DNA of 10,004 nucleotides. It comes from Deltaproteobacteria bacterium. GTDB lineage: Bacteria > Myxococcota_A > Polyangia > HGW-17. Position 1 is the stretch's first letter; the number at the start of each line of letters is the position of its first letter. This document shows, one piece after another, positions 1 through 5,561 of this stretch. The stretch lies in contig QKIM01000131.1 in the NCBI GenBank assembly GCA_003249585.1, positions 1 to 10,004 of the forward strand, written 5' to 3'. The notes beneath the pieces were generated by a model. The model had not been told where the DNA came from, did no database searches, and saw nothing but the letters and a program-made list of their open reading frames with translations. Made by a program: the position numbers and the translations under genes.

Positions 1-826
1 GGGCTGGAGCGGTATTCTGCGGGTTCACGACCAGGAGCAGCAGGTTGGGGCCATCATCATGCGCAGCGGCGAGGTGGCCTGGGCGGTGTACAACCGTCAG
101 AGTGAGACGCTCGGGACCTTCCTGCTGGGGGAGGGAGAGATCTCCAAGGAGCAGCTCAACATGCTCCAGGAGCAGTACATCGCCCTGAAGAAGACGAAGA
201 AGCTGGGGACGCTGCTGGAGGAGTCTGGGATCATCACGCGGACGCGGCTGAAGCACTTCCTTCGGATCCACATCCGGCGCGCGCTGGTGCTGATGATGGA
301 GAAGGACGACTACTACTGCATCTCGTCGGGCGGGAGCATGCAGGTTGACGAGGATCTGACCTTCTCGTGGAAGGATCTGTTCCTACGGGAGGTGGAGGAG
401 AGCTCCATGATCCCACGCCTTCTGAACTCGAACCTGGCGATCCAGGTGGTGTCATCGGCGAACCCCGCGGACGGGAACCACTTCCTTCGGAAGTTTGCGA
501 CGCTGGCGGGATATCGGTTCTCGTTCCTGGCGCGCACGGACGGGAAGATCATCACGATGCACAAGAAGCCTGACGTGACGGACTCGGTGATGTCCTTCAA
601 GTGGATGGCGGACATGATCGCGGGGTTCGCGGACGCTGGGATGGGCCACGTGAGTGAAGCGGACATCACGACGGACAACTCGGTCCTGCTGCTGCGGTTT
701 CTGACGGAGTACAAGGAGTTCATCCTGTGTGTGTCCCTGGACGACACGGGGCGGCTCGGCGTAGCGAAGCATTTGATCGGCAAAGAGTTAAAAATCATAG
801 AGAACTTCATCAATTCAATCAGGTAG
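1..826 (+). CDS. PATAN/DUF4388-like plus Roadblock/LC7-like protein, 5' partial
   Basis: The frame is open to the left edge. Residues encoded from base 2 onward (GWSGILRVHD, then GAIIMRSGEVAWAVY) already fit a PATAN/DUF4388 fold, in which a SGxLrv strand is followed by a G-x-I-x-x-x-x-G-x-V-x-x-A strand pair. The ATG at 59 therefore lies inside the domain and the true start is upstream of the window. Counting from that ATG, residues 17-80 are helical with two LGTxLLxxGxI-type repeats (LGTFLLGEGEIS, LGTLLEESGIIT), as often follows PATAN domains. Residues about 141-253 look like a Roadblock/LC7 fold: FATLAGYRFSFLARTDGKII, a helix, then strands and a final GRLGVAKHLIGKELK helix. No signal peptide or membrane segment is visible, so it is probably a cytosolic signalling or adaptor protein. 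It ends 4 bp before the ATPase gene. The domain calls are by eye; the Roadblock call is probable, not certain. Confidence 0.75.
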   Translation, partial: GWSGILRVHDQEQQVGAIIMRSGEVAWAVYNRQSETLGTFLLGEGEISKEQLNMLQEQYIALKKTKKLGTLLEESGIITRTRLKHFLRIHIRRALVLMMEKDDYYCISSGGSMQVDEDLTFSWKDLFLREVEESSMIPRLLNSNLAIQVVSSANPADGNHFLRKFATLAGYRFSFLARTDGKIITMHKKPDVTDSVMSFKWMADMIAGFADAGMGHVSEADITTDNSVLLLRFLTEYKEFILCVSLDDTGRLGVAKHLIGKELKIIENFINSIR

Positions 827-830
827 TGTT

Positions 831-1649
831 ATGATGGCACGAGCAATATCGCTGTTAAGTTCCAAAGGTGGCACGGGCAAAACCACCACCACCCTCAACC
901 TGGGGATGTCCCTCGCGGACCTGGGGATCAACACGTGCATCGTGGATCTGGACCCCATGGGCTCTATCGGTTTTTCACTGGCGAAGGCCGACACGGAGTG
1001 GCAGGGGCTGGCCGAGGTGTTTCTGAACAAGATTCCTCTTGAGGAGGCGATCCTGCAGACGAAGTCCTCGACGCTGTCGATCCTCCCCCGTGGGCGTCTT
1101 GATCCCGTGAATGTCGCGGCCTACGAGCGGTATCTGTTCCGGTCGAAGTCACTGGGCGCGCTGTTCGAGGAGTTGAAGCAGAAGTACGAGTATGTGATCC
1201 TGGACCTGCCGTCTGGGCTGGGGATGATCCCTCGAGCGGCGCTGGCGGTGAGCGACTATGCGCTGATCACGCTTCAGGCTGAGCCTCTGGCGATGCGCAC
1301 GCTGGGGCAGTCGTTGAAGGTGGTGAACCACGTTGCGGAGCATGAGAACGAGCTGCTGTCGCTGCTCGGGATCCTGCCGACGATGGTTCAGGTCGAACAG
1401 GAGGAGTCGGCGGGGATCCTGAAGACGCTGTGGGGCGACGTGGACGGGGTGTTCAAGACGTACATTCCGCGCTCCGAGATCTTCATCAAGTCGTCGCACA
1501 AGGGCGTTCCTGCGACGTTCATCACGGGCCCCAACGCGGTGGACGCGCAGCGGTATTCCATCCTCGCCCGGGAAGTAATCCAGCTCATCTGGGAGAACGA
1601 GAGCCCCGAAGGAGAGTCCTATGGTGAACCACAACGAAAACTATTCTGA
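831..1649 (+). CDS. ParA/MinD-family deviant-Walker ATPase
   Basis: A 272-residue P-loop ATPase of the ParA/MinD superfamily, whose members form ATP-dependent dimers that position plasmids, division proteins or other cellular cargo. The deviant Walker A is KGGTGKTT at residues 12-19, with signature Lys12 and P-loop Lys17. Walker A' is IVDLDPMGS at about 38-46, where the usual ParA DPQ is DPM. Walker B is YVILDLPSG at about 120-128. The C-terminus (after AREVIQLIW) is acidic and lacks an obvious MinD-type amphipathic membrane helix. The start is ATGATG at 831/834, with AGG at 821-823 as a weak ribosome binding site overlapping the previous stop. Roadblock-like genes lie on both sides, 4 bp upstream and overlapping by 29 bp downstream. 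There is no ParB, parS, MinC, MinE or FlhF nearby, so standard chromosome segregation, Min or flagellar roles are not supported. Confidence 0.9.
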   Translation: MMARAISLLSSKGGTGKTTTTLNLGMSLADLGINTCIVDLDPMGSIGFSLAKADTEWQGLAEVFLNKIPLEEAILQTKSSTLSILPRGRLDPVNVAAYERYLFRSKSLGALFEELKQKYEYVILDLPSGLGMIPRAALAVSDYALITLQAEPLAMRTLGQSLKVVNHVAEHENELLSLLGILPTMVQVEQEESAGILKTLWGDVDGVFKTYIPRSEIFIKSSHKGVPATFITGPNAVDAQRYSILAREVIQLIWENESPEGESYGEPQRKLF

Positions 1650-2283
1650 TCTGGGCGAGGCCATCCAGCTCGCGGGTCGCCTTGCGCGCAAGCGGGTCCG
1701 GCGGCGTGTGGCCGAGGGGGCCTCGGCGTCCAGCGGCTACGTCTCCTTTTCCTGGGACGAGGACCCCGTGGAGCCCGAGATGAAGCTCCCCGCCGTGGTG
1801 AGCGCCCCCGTGTCACAGACGCACTACCCCGCGCCGGAGTCCCCGGCGCCTGCGTACTCGAGCCCTGAGGCGTCCCCGCCTCCCCCTGCCGTCACGAAGC
1901 AGACGGAGGAGGCGCGCTCCTTTGACAACTGGGACGACTTTTTGGCGTGGAGCCTGAAGTTGACGGCGGCGCAGGCCGGGTTCGTGGTCGACGCCCAGGG
2001 GTTCGTCATCGCGCAGCTCGGACAGATCCCCTCGGAGGGTCTTGACGGACTGGGCGCGGAGCTGTGCTTCTCGGTGGAGCAGCTCAAGCGCGTTGGCGTG
2101 AAGTCGACGAAGCTGCAGTGGGTCGAGATGGAGTACGACAAGGAGCTGGTAGTTGCGATGATCGAGGAGACGGTGGAGAGCGGGGACGTGATCGTGTCCT
2201 ACTACTGTCCGCAGTCGGGGCGGCAGCTTCCCAAGGCGACCCTTCTGAAATCCCTGGCGTCGAGCAAAGAGCTGCTCATGTAA
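1621..2283 (+). CDS. Roadblock/LC7-like protein with basic N-terminus and Pro-rich linker
   Basis: A 220-residue protein in three visible parts. Residues 1-31 are a short, probably helical segment ending in a strongly basic RLARKRVRRRV stretch (21-31 region). Residues about 57-97 are a Pro/Ala/Ser-rich, probably disordered linker. Residues about 103-215 look like a Roadblock/LC7 domain: WDDFLAWSLKLTAAQAGFVV, then DAQGFVIAQLG, a second helix, two long strands and a closing LLKSL helix. The start at ATG 1621 is supported by AAGGAG at 1609-1614 with a 6-nt spacer; GTG 1624 is a weaker alternative. It overlaps the ATPase gene by 29 bp, so the two are probably translationally coupled. Roadblock proteins such as MglB regulate small GTPases. 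Here the close partner is a ParA-type ATPase, so I infer an ATPase-partner or cargo-adaptor role. Family assignment rests on fold pattern only. Confidence 0.7.
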   Translation: MVNHNENYSDLGEAIQLAGRLARKRVRRRVAEGASASSGYVSFSWDEDPVEPEMKLPAVVSAPVSQTHYPAPESPAPAYSSPEASPPPPAVTKQTEEARSFDNWDDFLAWSLKLTAAQAGFVVDAQGFVIAQLGQIPSEGLDGLGAELCFSVEQLKRVGVKSTKLQWVEMEYDKELVVAMIEETVESGDVIVSYYCPQSGRQLPKATLLKSLASSKELLM

Positions 2284-2294
2284 AAAACACGGGT

Positions 2295-2323
2295 CAACCG
2301 CTTCAACCGTCGTCACCAGGTTG
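2295..2323. promoter_or_regulatory. Short repeated CAACC half-sites between genes
   Basis: The 58-bp gap between the Roadblock gene and the aminotransferase gene has CAACCG at 2295-2300, again at 2304-2309, and the inverted half GGTTG at 2319-2323. The last two could form a 5-bp stem with a 9-10 nt loop, without a T-tract, so it is not a convincing terminator. It may be a weak operator or chance. I see no good promoter in the gap. Confidence 0.2.
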
Positions 2324-2341
2324 CAGTAAAGAAGGTGTCCA

Positions 2342-3475
2342 GTGATCTATCTCAACAACGCCGCGACCTCCCATCCGAAGCCTGCCCGCGTGGTGGCGGC
2401 GGTGATGCGGTCGCTGACCCAGCCTCCCCGGGAAGCGGGCCGCAGCAGCGGCGGGGGCAACGCGCTCGAGGACCTTCGGCAGAGTCTGGCCCGACTGTTC
2501 AATGTGGCCCGGCCGGATCACATCGCCCTCCTGCCCTCTGCCACCTACGCGCTGAACCTGGTGATCCAGGGGCTGGCGCGACCGGGCAGCCATGTGATCA
2601 CGAGCTGCTACGAGCACAACTCTGTGCTGCGGCCGCTGTACCATCTGAGACAGAGGCAGGGGATCGAGGTGACGTACCTGACACCTGAGGAGTGCACGGT
2701 TGAGAAGATCGATGCGGCGCTGACGGGACATCTTAGGGACACCACGTCGCTGATCGTGCTGACCCACGTGTCCAACGTTACGGGCGCTGTCCTGGATGTG
2801 CGGCAGGTCGCGCGGATCGCTGCACAGCGAGGGATCCCTGTGGTGATCGACGGGGCCCAGGGCGCGGGGACGGTCCCGGTGGACCACCGGTCTCTTCCAG
2901 GGACGGTGTACTACTGCTTCGCGGGCCACAAGGTCCTCATGGGCCCCGCGGGGACGGGGGGCGTCGTGCTCCCGGACGACCGGCTGCCGCAGATGATCTT
3001 CGGGGGCACGGGAGTGCTGAGCGTGCTGGAGAACCACCCGGAGACGCTGCCGCTGCGTCACGAGGCGGGGACGCCGAACCACTCGGGCTTCGAGGGCCTC
3101 CTTGAGGGGGTCCGGTTCCTGCAGGAGGACGGGGTTTCTGCGCTCTACGCGTACAAAAAAGAGTTGATCGAGCACTTCGTGGAGGGCTCCCAGGGGCTGC
3201 CGCGGGTGCGGCTGGTGCCGAACCTGAGCGACACGCACGGGACGGGGATCGTCTCCTTCTATCTTGAGGGAGCGAGCCCCCAGGAGATGGCCATGGTGCT
3301 CAGCGACTCCTTCGGGATCGAGGTCCGCGCGGGGCTGCACTGCGCGCCGCTGGTGAACGGGGCCCTGGGCCTGCCCGCGCGGGGCACGCTCCGTGTGAGC
3401 ACGGGGGCCTTCACGACCCATGACGAAATCGACTCCATGCTCGGCGCCCTCGGCGCCCTGAGCTCACTCATGTAA
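2342..3475 (+). CDS. Class V aminotransferase, cysteine-desulfurase-like
   Basis: A 377-residue fold-type I PLP enzyme, full length for the family. Key residues are visible. YEHNS at 90-94 carries His92, which stacks on the cofactor. DGAQGAG at 170-176 carries Asp170 and Gln173, which bind PLP. FAGHKVLMGPAGTGG carries Schiff-base Lys197. RAGLHCAPL carries Cys334, in the position of the SufS-type persulfide cysteine. The N-terminal YLNNAATSHPKP and the RAGLHCAPL ending resemble the EF2568-type 'cysteine desulfurase family' (TIGR01977) more than housekeeping IscS or SufS. The expected chemistry is sulfur (or selenium) removal from cysteine (or selenocysteine) to give alanine. No IscU, SufU, ThiI or MnmA partner is seen. 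The start is GTG 2342, with AGAAGG about 7 nt upstream; MIYLNNAAT is the usual family N-terminus. The substrate is not proven. Confidence 0.88.
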   Translation: MIYLNNAATSHPKPARVVAAVMRSLTQPPREAGRSSGGGNALEDLRQSLARLFNVARPDHIALLPSATYALNLVIQGLARPGSHVITSCYEHNSVLRPLYHLRQRQGIEVTYLTPEECTVEKIDAALTGHLRDTTSLIVLTHVSNVTGAVLDVRQVARIAAQRGIPVVIDGAQGAGTVPVDHRSLPGTVYYCFAGHKVLMGPAGTGGVVLPDDRLPQMIFGGTGVLSVLENHPETLPLRHEAGTPNHSGFEGLLEGVRFLQEDGVSALYAYKKELIEHFVEGSQGLPRVRLVPNLSDTHGTGIVSFYLEGASPQEMAMVLSDSFGIEVRAGLHCAPLVNGALGLPARGTLRVSTGAFTTHDEIDSMLGALGALSSLM

Positions 3476-3479
3476 TGCC

Positions 3480-3485
3480 AGGTGA
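3480..3485 (+). promoter_or_regulatory. Ribosome binding site favouring GTG 3490 for the receiver gene
   Basis: AGGTGA at 3480-3485 sits 4 nt before GTG 3490, which would give the typical receiver N-terminus MYTILIVDDD. The upstream ATG at 3475 overlaps the aminotransferase stop (TAATG) but has no clear ribosome binding site before it. Confidence 0.5.
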
Positions 3486-3489
3486 TCTT

Positions 3490-3906
3490 GTGTACACTAT
3501 CCTCATCGTCGACGACGACACATCCTTCCTCCGAAGCCTCAGTTTCGGGCTCTTCCGGGCCTCTACGCACCGGATCCTCGTGGCATGGAACGGCGTGGAA
3601 GGTCTCCAGCTTCTGGAGCGCGGGGAAGTGGACTGCGTCGTGACGGACCTGAGCATGCCTGAGCTCGGGGGGATCGAGTTCATCGAGAAGGTGCGGGAGA
3701 AGGACCGGGACATCCCCATCATCGTGATGAGTTCCTACTGGTGCAGGGACTACGGCGCCTCCCTCGAGGAGCTCGGGGTCTTCGCCATTTTGGAGAAGCC
3801 CATCTGTATCGACTCCTTCGAGGCGGAAATTACACGGGCCCTCGTCTCCAGGGGGAAGATACCTTCCGCCGCCACGAATGGAAGACGGACCTTCACTTCC
3901 TCCTGA
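3490..3906 (+). CDS. Single-domain response regulator (CheY-like receiver)
   Basis: A stand-alone phospho-receiver of 138 residues from GTG 3490 (143 from ATG 3475). Numbered from GTG 3490, it has the acidic pocket IVDDD (Asp8-Asp10), phospho-acceptor Asp53 in VVTDLSMPE, the switch Ser81/Ser82 in VMSSYW, and Lys103 in LEKP. These are the full set of residues needed for phosphorylation, so it should be active. No DNA-binding, enzymatic or PilZ output domain follows; the last 18 or so residues are a polar tail. It therefore probably acts by protein-protein contact, like CheY or the receivers that accompany polarity proteins. It lies directly downstream of the aminotransferase and probably in the same transcript. 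No histidine kinase is in the window. Its 3' end overlaps the convergent thioesterase gene by 14 bp. Confidence 0.9.
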   Translation: MYTILIVDDDTSFLRSLSFGLFRASTHRILVAWNGVEGLQLLERGEVDCVVTDLSMPELGGIEFIEKVREKDRDIPIIVMSSYWCRDYGASLEELGVFAILEKPICIDSFEAEITRALVSRGKIPSAATNGRRTFTSS

Positions 3907-4309
3907 TGTTGTACACGCCCCTGCCTTCAGCCACGTGGACATCGGGGTTGTCACCAGACCAGACCACCACGTGGGCGTTCCCGAGCTTGTTGCCCACGAG
4001 CCGCACCGTCGCCTCGGCGTAGAGATCCATCGCCACGGCGGGGCGCAGGTAGTCCACGCTCAGGGTGATGGTGACGATGGTGTCCTCGGGGTTGCACTGG
4101 GTCCACACCGCACAGCCGCCACAGATGTCGACGAGGGTGGAGATGACGCCGCCGTGCAGCATGGCGCTCTGGGCGTGCCCCAGGAGCTCGTCGCGGAAGG
4201 GGATGCGCAGGCGCACGCGCCCGTCCGCCATCTCCTCCACCTTGACGCCGAGCATGGCGTGGAAGGGAAATCCGGTCTCGATGAAATGCTGAATACTCAG
4301 TTCGTCCAT
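3893..4309 (-). CDS. PaaI-like hotdog-fold thioesterase
   Basis: A 138-residue single hotdog domain, the normal length for PaaI/YdiI-type acyl-CoA thioesterases, which hydrolyse acyl- or aryl-CoA thioesters in the cytosol. The signature is LHGGVISTLVDICGG at about 51-65, with His52-Gly53-Gly54 and Asp61, the residue class used as the catalytic acid/base in PaaI. The preceding FPFHAMLGVKVEEMADGRVR strand pair and the later TITLSVDYLRPA strand complete the fold. The start is ATG at 4309-4307, with only a weak upstream ribosome binding site. It lies 34 bp downstream of the LhgO-like gene on the same strand and is probably co-transcribed with it, perhaps clearing a CoA ester related to 2-hydroxy- or dicarboxylic-acid metabolism. 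The substrate cannot be read from sequence. Confidence 0.88.
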   Translation of the reverse strand: MDELSIQHFIETGFPFHAMLGVKVEEMADGRVRLRIPFRDELLGHAQSAMLHGGVISTLVDICGGCAVWTQCNPEDTIVTITLSVDYLRPAVAMDLYAEATVRLVGNKLGNAHVVVWSGDNPDVHVAEGRGVYNIRRK

Positions 4310-4343
4310 GGCAGATTCGCTTTCTTGTTGAGGTGGACCAGGG

Positions 4344-5444
4344 TCACAGCAGGGTGAGGATGTGCCGGGCCGTGGCGAGGCACGAGGTGAGTCCGGGGGA
4401 CTCCATGCCGATGCAGTTGATCAGCCCCGGCAGGTCCATGGCCAGGTGAAAGTCCCTGAAGGGGCCGCCCTTTTTTTGGAGTTTCGGGCGGATGCCGCTC
4501 ATGGCGGGGGTGAGATCCTGAGCCTCCAGGGCCGGGAAGAAGGGATGGACCGCCTCGAAGAAGAGCGCGGCCTTGGCGGGGTCCACGGAGTAGTCCTCTT
4601 CGTGGTCGATGTAATAGGCGTCGGGTCCGAGTTTCACCGCGCCCGAGACGTCGGGGGTGATGTGGATGCCCAGGTTGTCACGCTCGGGGAGGGGATAGAC
4701 AGGGCGACCCACCAGACGGGCCTTCTGGGGCGGAATGGAGAAGTAGTCTCCCTTGCAGAAGGTGATCTCCAGATCCCGTTGTGCCACGGGGATTCCGGCG
4801 GTGGCCGCCACCTGATCGGCGTAGAGCCCCGCCGCGTTGATCACGAGCCCCGCATTGAGGCTGAAGGGTTCCGCGCCTTCGCGCCCCGAGATCTCCCAGC
4901 CGCCCGAGTCGGGGGAGAGCCCCGTCACCTCCACGTTCATGAACCCCAGCCCGCCGGCCTCCTCGAAGTCACGGTAGAGGGCATGGAGGAAGAGCCCCGA
5001 GTCGAAGACGGACGAGGTGGGGGAGAAGAGCCCCGCCACGGACTGGATGTTTGGCTCCAGCATCGAGACCTCGGTCCCGCTCAGGAGCGTCAGCGTCACC
5101 CCGTTGTGGGCGGCGTTGTCGCGGATGCGCTCCAGATCGGCGAAGTGGCGTGGTTCCCACCCCACGATGAGCTTGCCCAGCCTGGAGTGGGGGATGGCAC
5201 GGACCGTGAGATACTCCCGCAGCAGGGTGTTCCCCTCCACACAGAGGCGCGCCTTGAGGCTCCCCTCGGGATAGTAGATGCCGGCGTGGATCACCTCGGA
5301 GTTGCGTCCGGAGACCCCCTGGCCCCAGCGGGACTTCGCCTCCAGGAGGGCGACTTCGTGTCCCGCGAGGGCAAGGGCCCGGGCCACGGCGAGTCCGGTC
5401 GCACCAGCTCCAATTACTGCAATATCAATATGTTCTGTGCACAT
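4344..5444 (-). CDS. lhgO: LhgO-like FAD-dependent L-2-hydroxyglutarate oxidase/dehydrogenase
   Basis: A 366-residue DAO-family flavoprotein. The N-terminal Rossmann motif is VIGAGATGLAVA (Gly12, Gly14, Gly17), with Glu35 at the end of the second strand to bind the FAD ribose. NSEVIHAGIYYPEGSLKARL (48-67) is close to the L-2-hydroxyglutarate dehydrogenase signature, though the usual HNSGVIH is RNSEVIH here. INAAGLYAD marks the second FAD-binding strand. The GIRPKLQ and GMESPGLTSCLA segments are the conserved C-terminus. The expected reaction is oxidation of L-2-hydroxyglutarate to 2-oxoglutarate with electrons passed to FAD; other 2-hydroxyacids are possible given the motif changes. The start, ATG 5444-5442, has GAGAGG (complement of 5452-5457) 7 nt upstream. 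It leads the thioesterase gene and is divergent from the formiminotransferase operon. It contains an A-AAA-AAG heptamer near its 3' end. Confidence 0.82.
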   Translation of the reverse strand: MCTEHIDIAVIGAGATGLAVARALALAGHEVALLEAKSRWGQGVSGRNSEVIHAGIYYPEGSLKARLCVEGNTLLREYLTVRAIPHSRLGKLIVGWEPRHFADLERIRDNAAHNGVTLTLLSGTEVSMLEPNIQSVAGLFSPTSSVFDSGLFLHALYRDFEEAGGLGFMNVEVTGLSPDSGGWEISGREGAEPFSLNAGLVINAAGLYADQVAATAGIPVAQRDLEITFCKGDYFSIPPQKARLVGRPVYPLPERDNLGIHITPDVSGAVKLGPDAYYIDHEEDYSVDPAKAALFFEAVHPFFPALEAQDLTPAMSGIRPKLQKKGGPFRDFHLAMDLPGLINCIGMESPGLTSCLATARHILTLL

Positions 5445-5561
5445 TCAGGGACCTCTCGGTGGTGGTCGAGTCCGGTTGCTATCGTATTGGACCCGTGATA
5501 TGGTCGCACACTGCCAGAATAACACAACAGGCGATTCGCCTGTCTGGAGGATGGAGTGATC
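5445..5561. promoter_or_regulatory. Divergent promoter region between lhgO and ftcD
   Basis: This 117-bp non-coding stretch separates two head-to-head operons and must hold control signals for both. It is less GC-rich than the flanking genes. A weak sigma70-like pair for the rightward operon is TTGCTA (5476-5481), 17 bp, TATGGT (5499-5504), matching four of six bases in each box. On the opposite strand only a weak -10-like TACGAT near 5480-5485 is seen. The exact promoters are uncertain. Confidence 0.4.
5527..5543. promoter_or_regulatory. Perfect 17-bp palindrome ahead of the ftcD ribosome binding site
   Basis: ACAGGCGATTCGCCTGT has two exact 8-base arms around a central T. It ends 3 bp before GGAGG at 5546-5550. 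As DNA it could be an operator for a dimeric repressor. As RNA the hairpin would have a 3-nt loop with 7 pairs and sit right beside the ribosome binding site. There is no U-tract, so it is not a terminator. Confidence 0.55.

Noticed and set aside
59..826. ATG 59 as the true start of the first gene
   Set aside because: The same frame is open to the window edge and upstream codons encode part of the PATAN-like fold; the gene is 5' partial.
831..1649. Chromosome partition ParA, MinD or FlhG assignment for the ATPase
   Set aside because: No parB, parS, minC, minE or flagellar genes nearby, and the Walker A' and C-terminus do not fit these groups closely.
3157..3165. A6G run in the aminotransferase gene as a slippery site
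   Set aside because: The run is in frame as AAA AAA GAG, not xxA AAA AAG, so it does not match the canonical -1 slippage frame.
2303..3421. Long minus-strand open frame antisense to the aminotransferase
   Set aside because: Translation is rich in Arg, His, Pro and Gln with no family motif; the plus-strand frame has a full PLP enzyme. GC-rich third positions cause such shadows.
3932..3974. Two CCACGTGG palindromes about 35 bp apart
   Set aside because: CACGTG here and elsewhere in the window encodes His-Val codons inside genes, so chance from codon use explains it.
4362..5498. Long plus-strand open frame opposite lhgO
   Set aside because: Gly/Glu/Arg-rich translation without motifs; the minus strand carries all FAD-binding and family motifs.
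5527..5543. The palindrome as a Rho-independent terminator
   Set aside because: No T-tract follows; a ribosome binding site and start codon follow instead.
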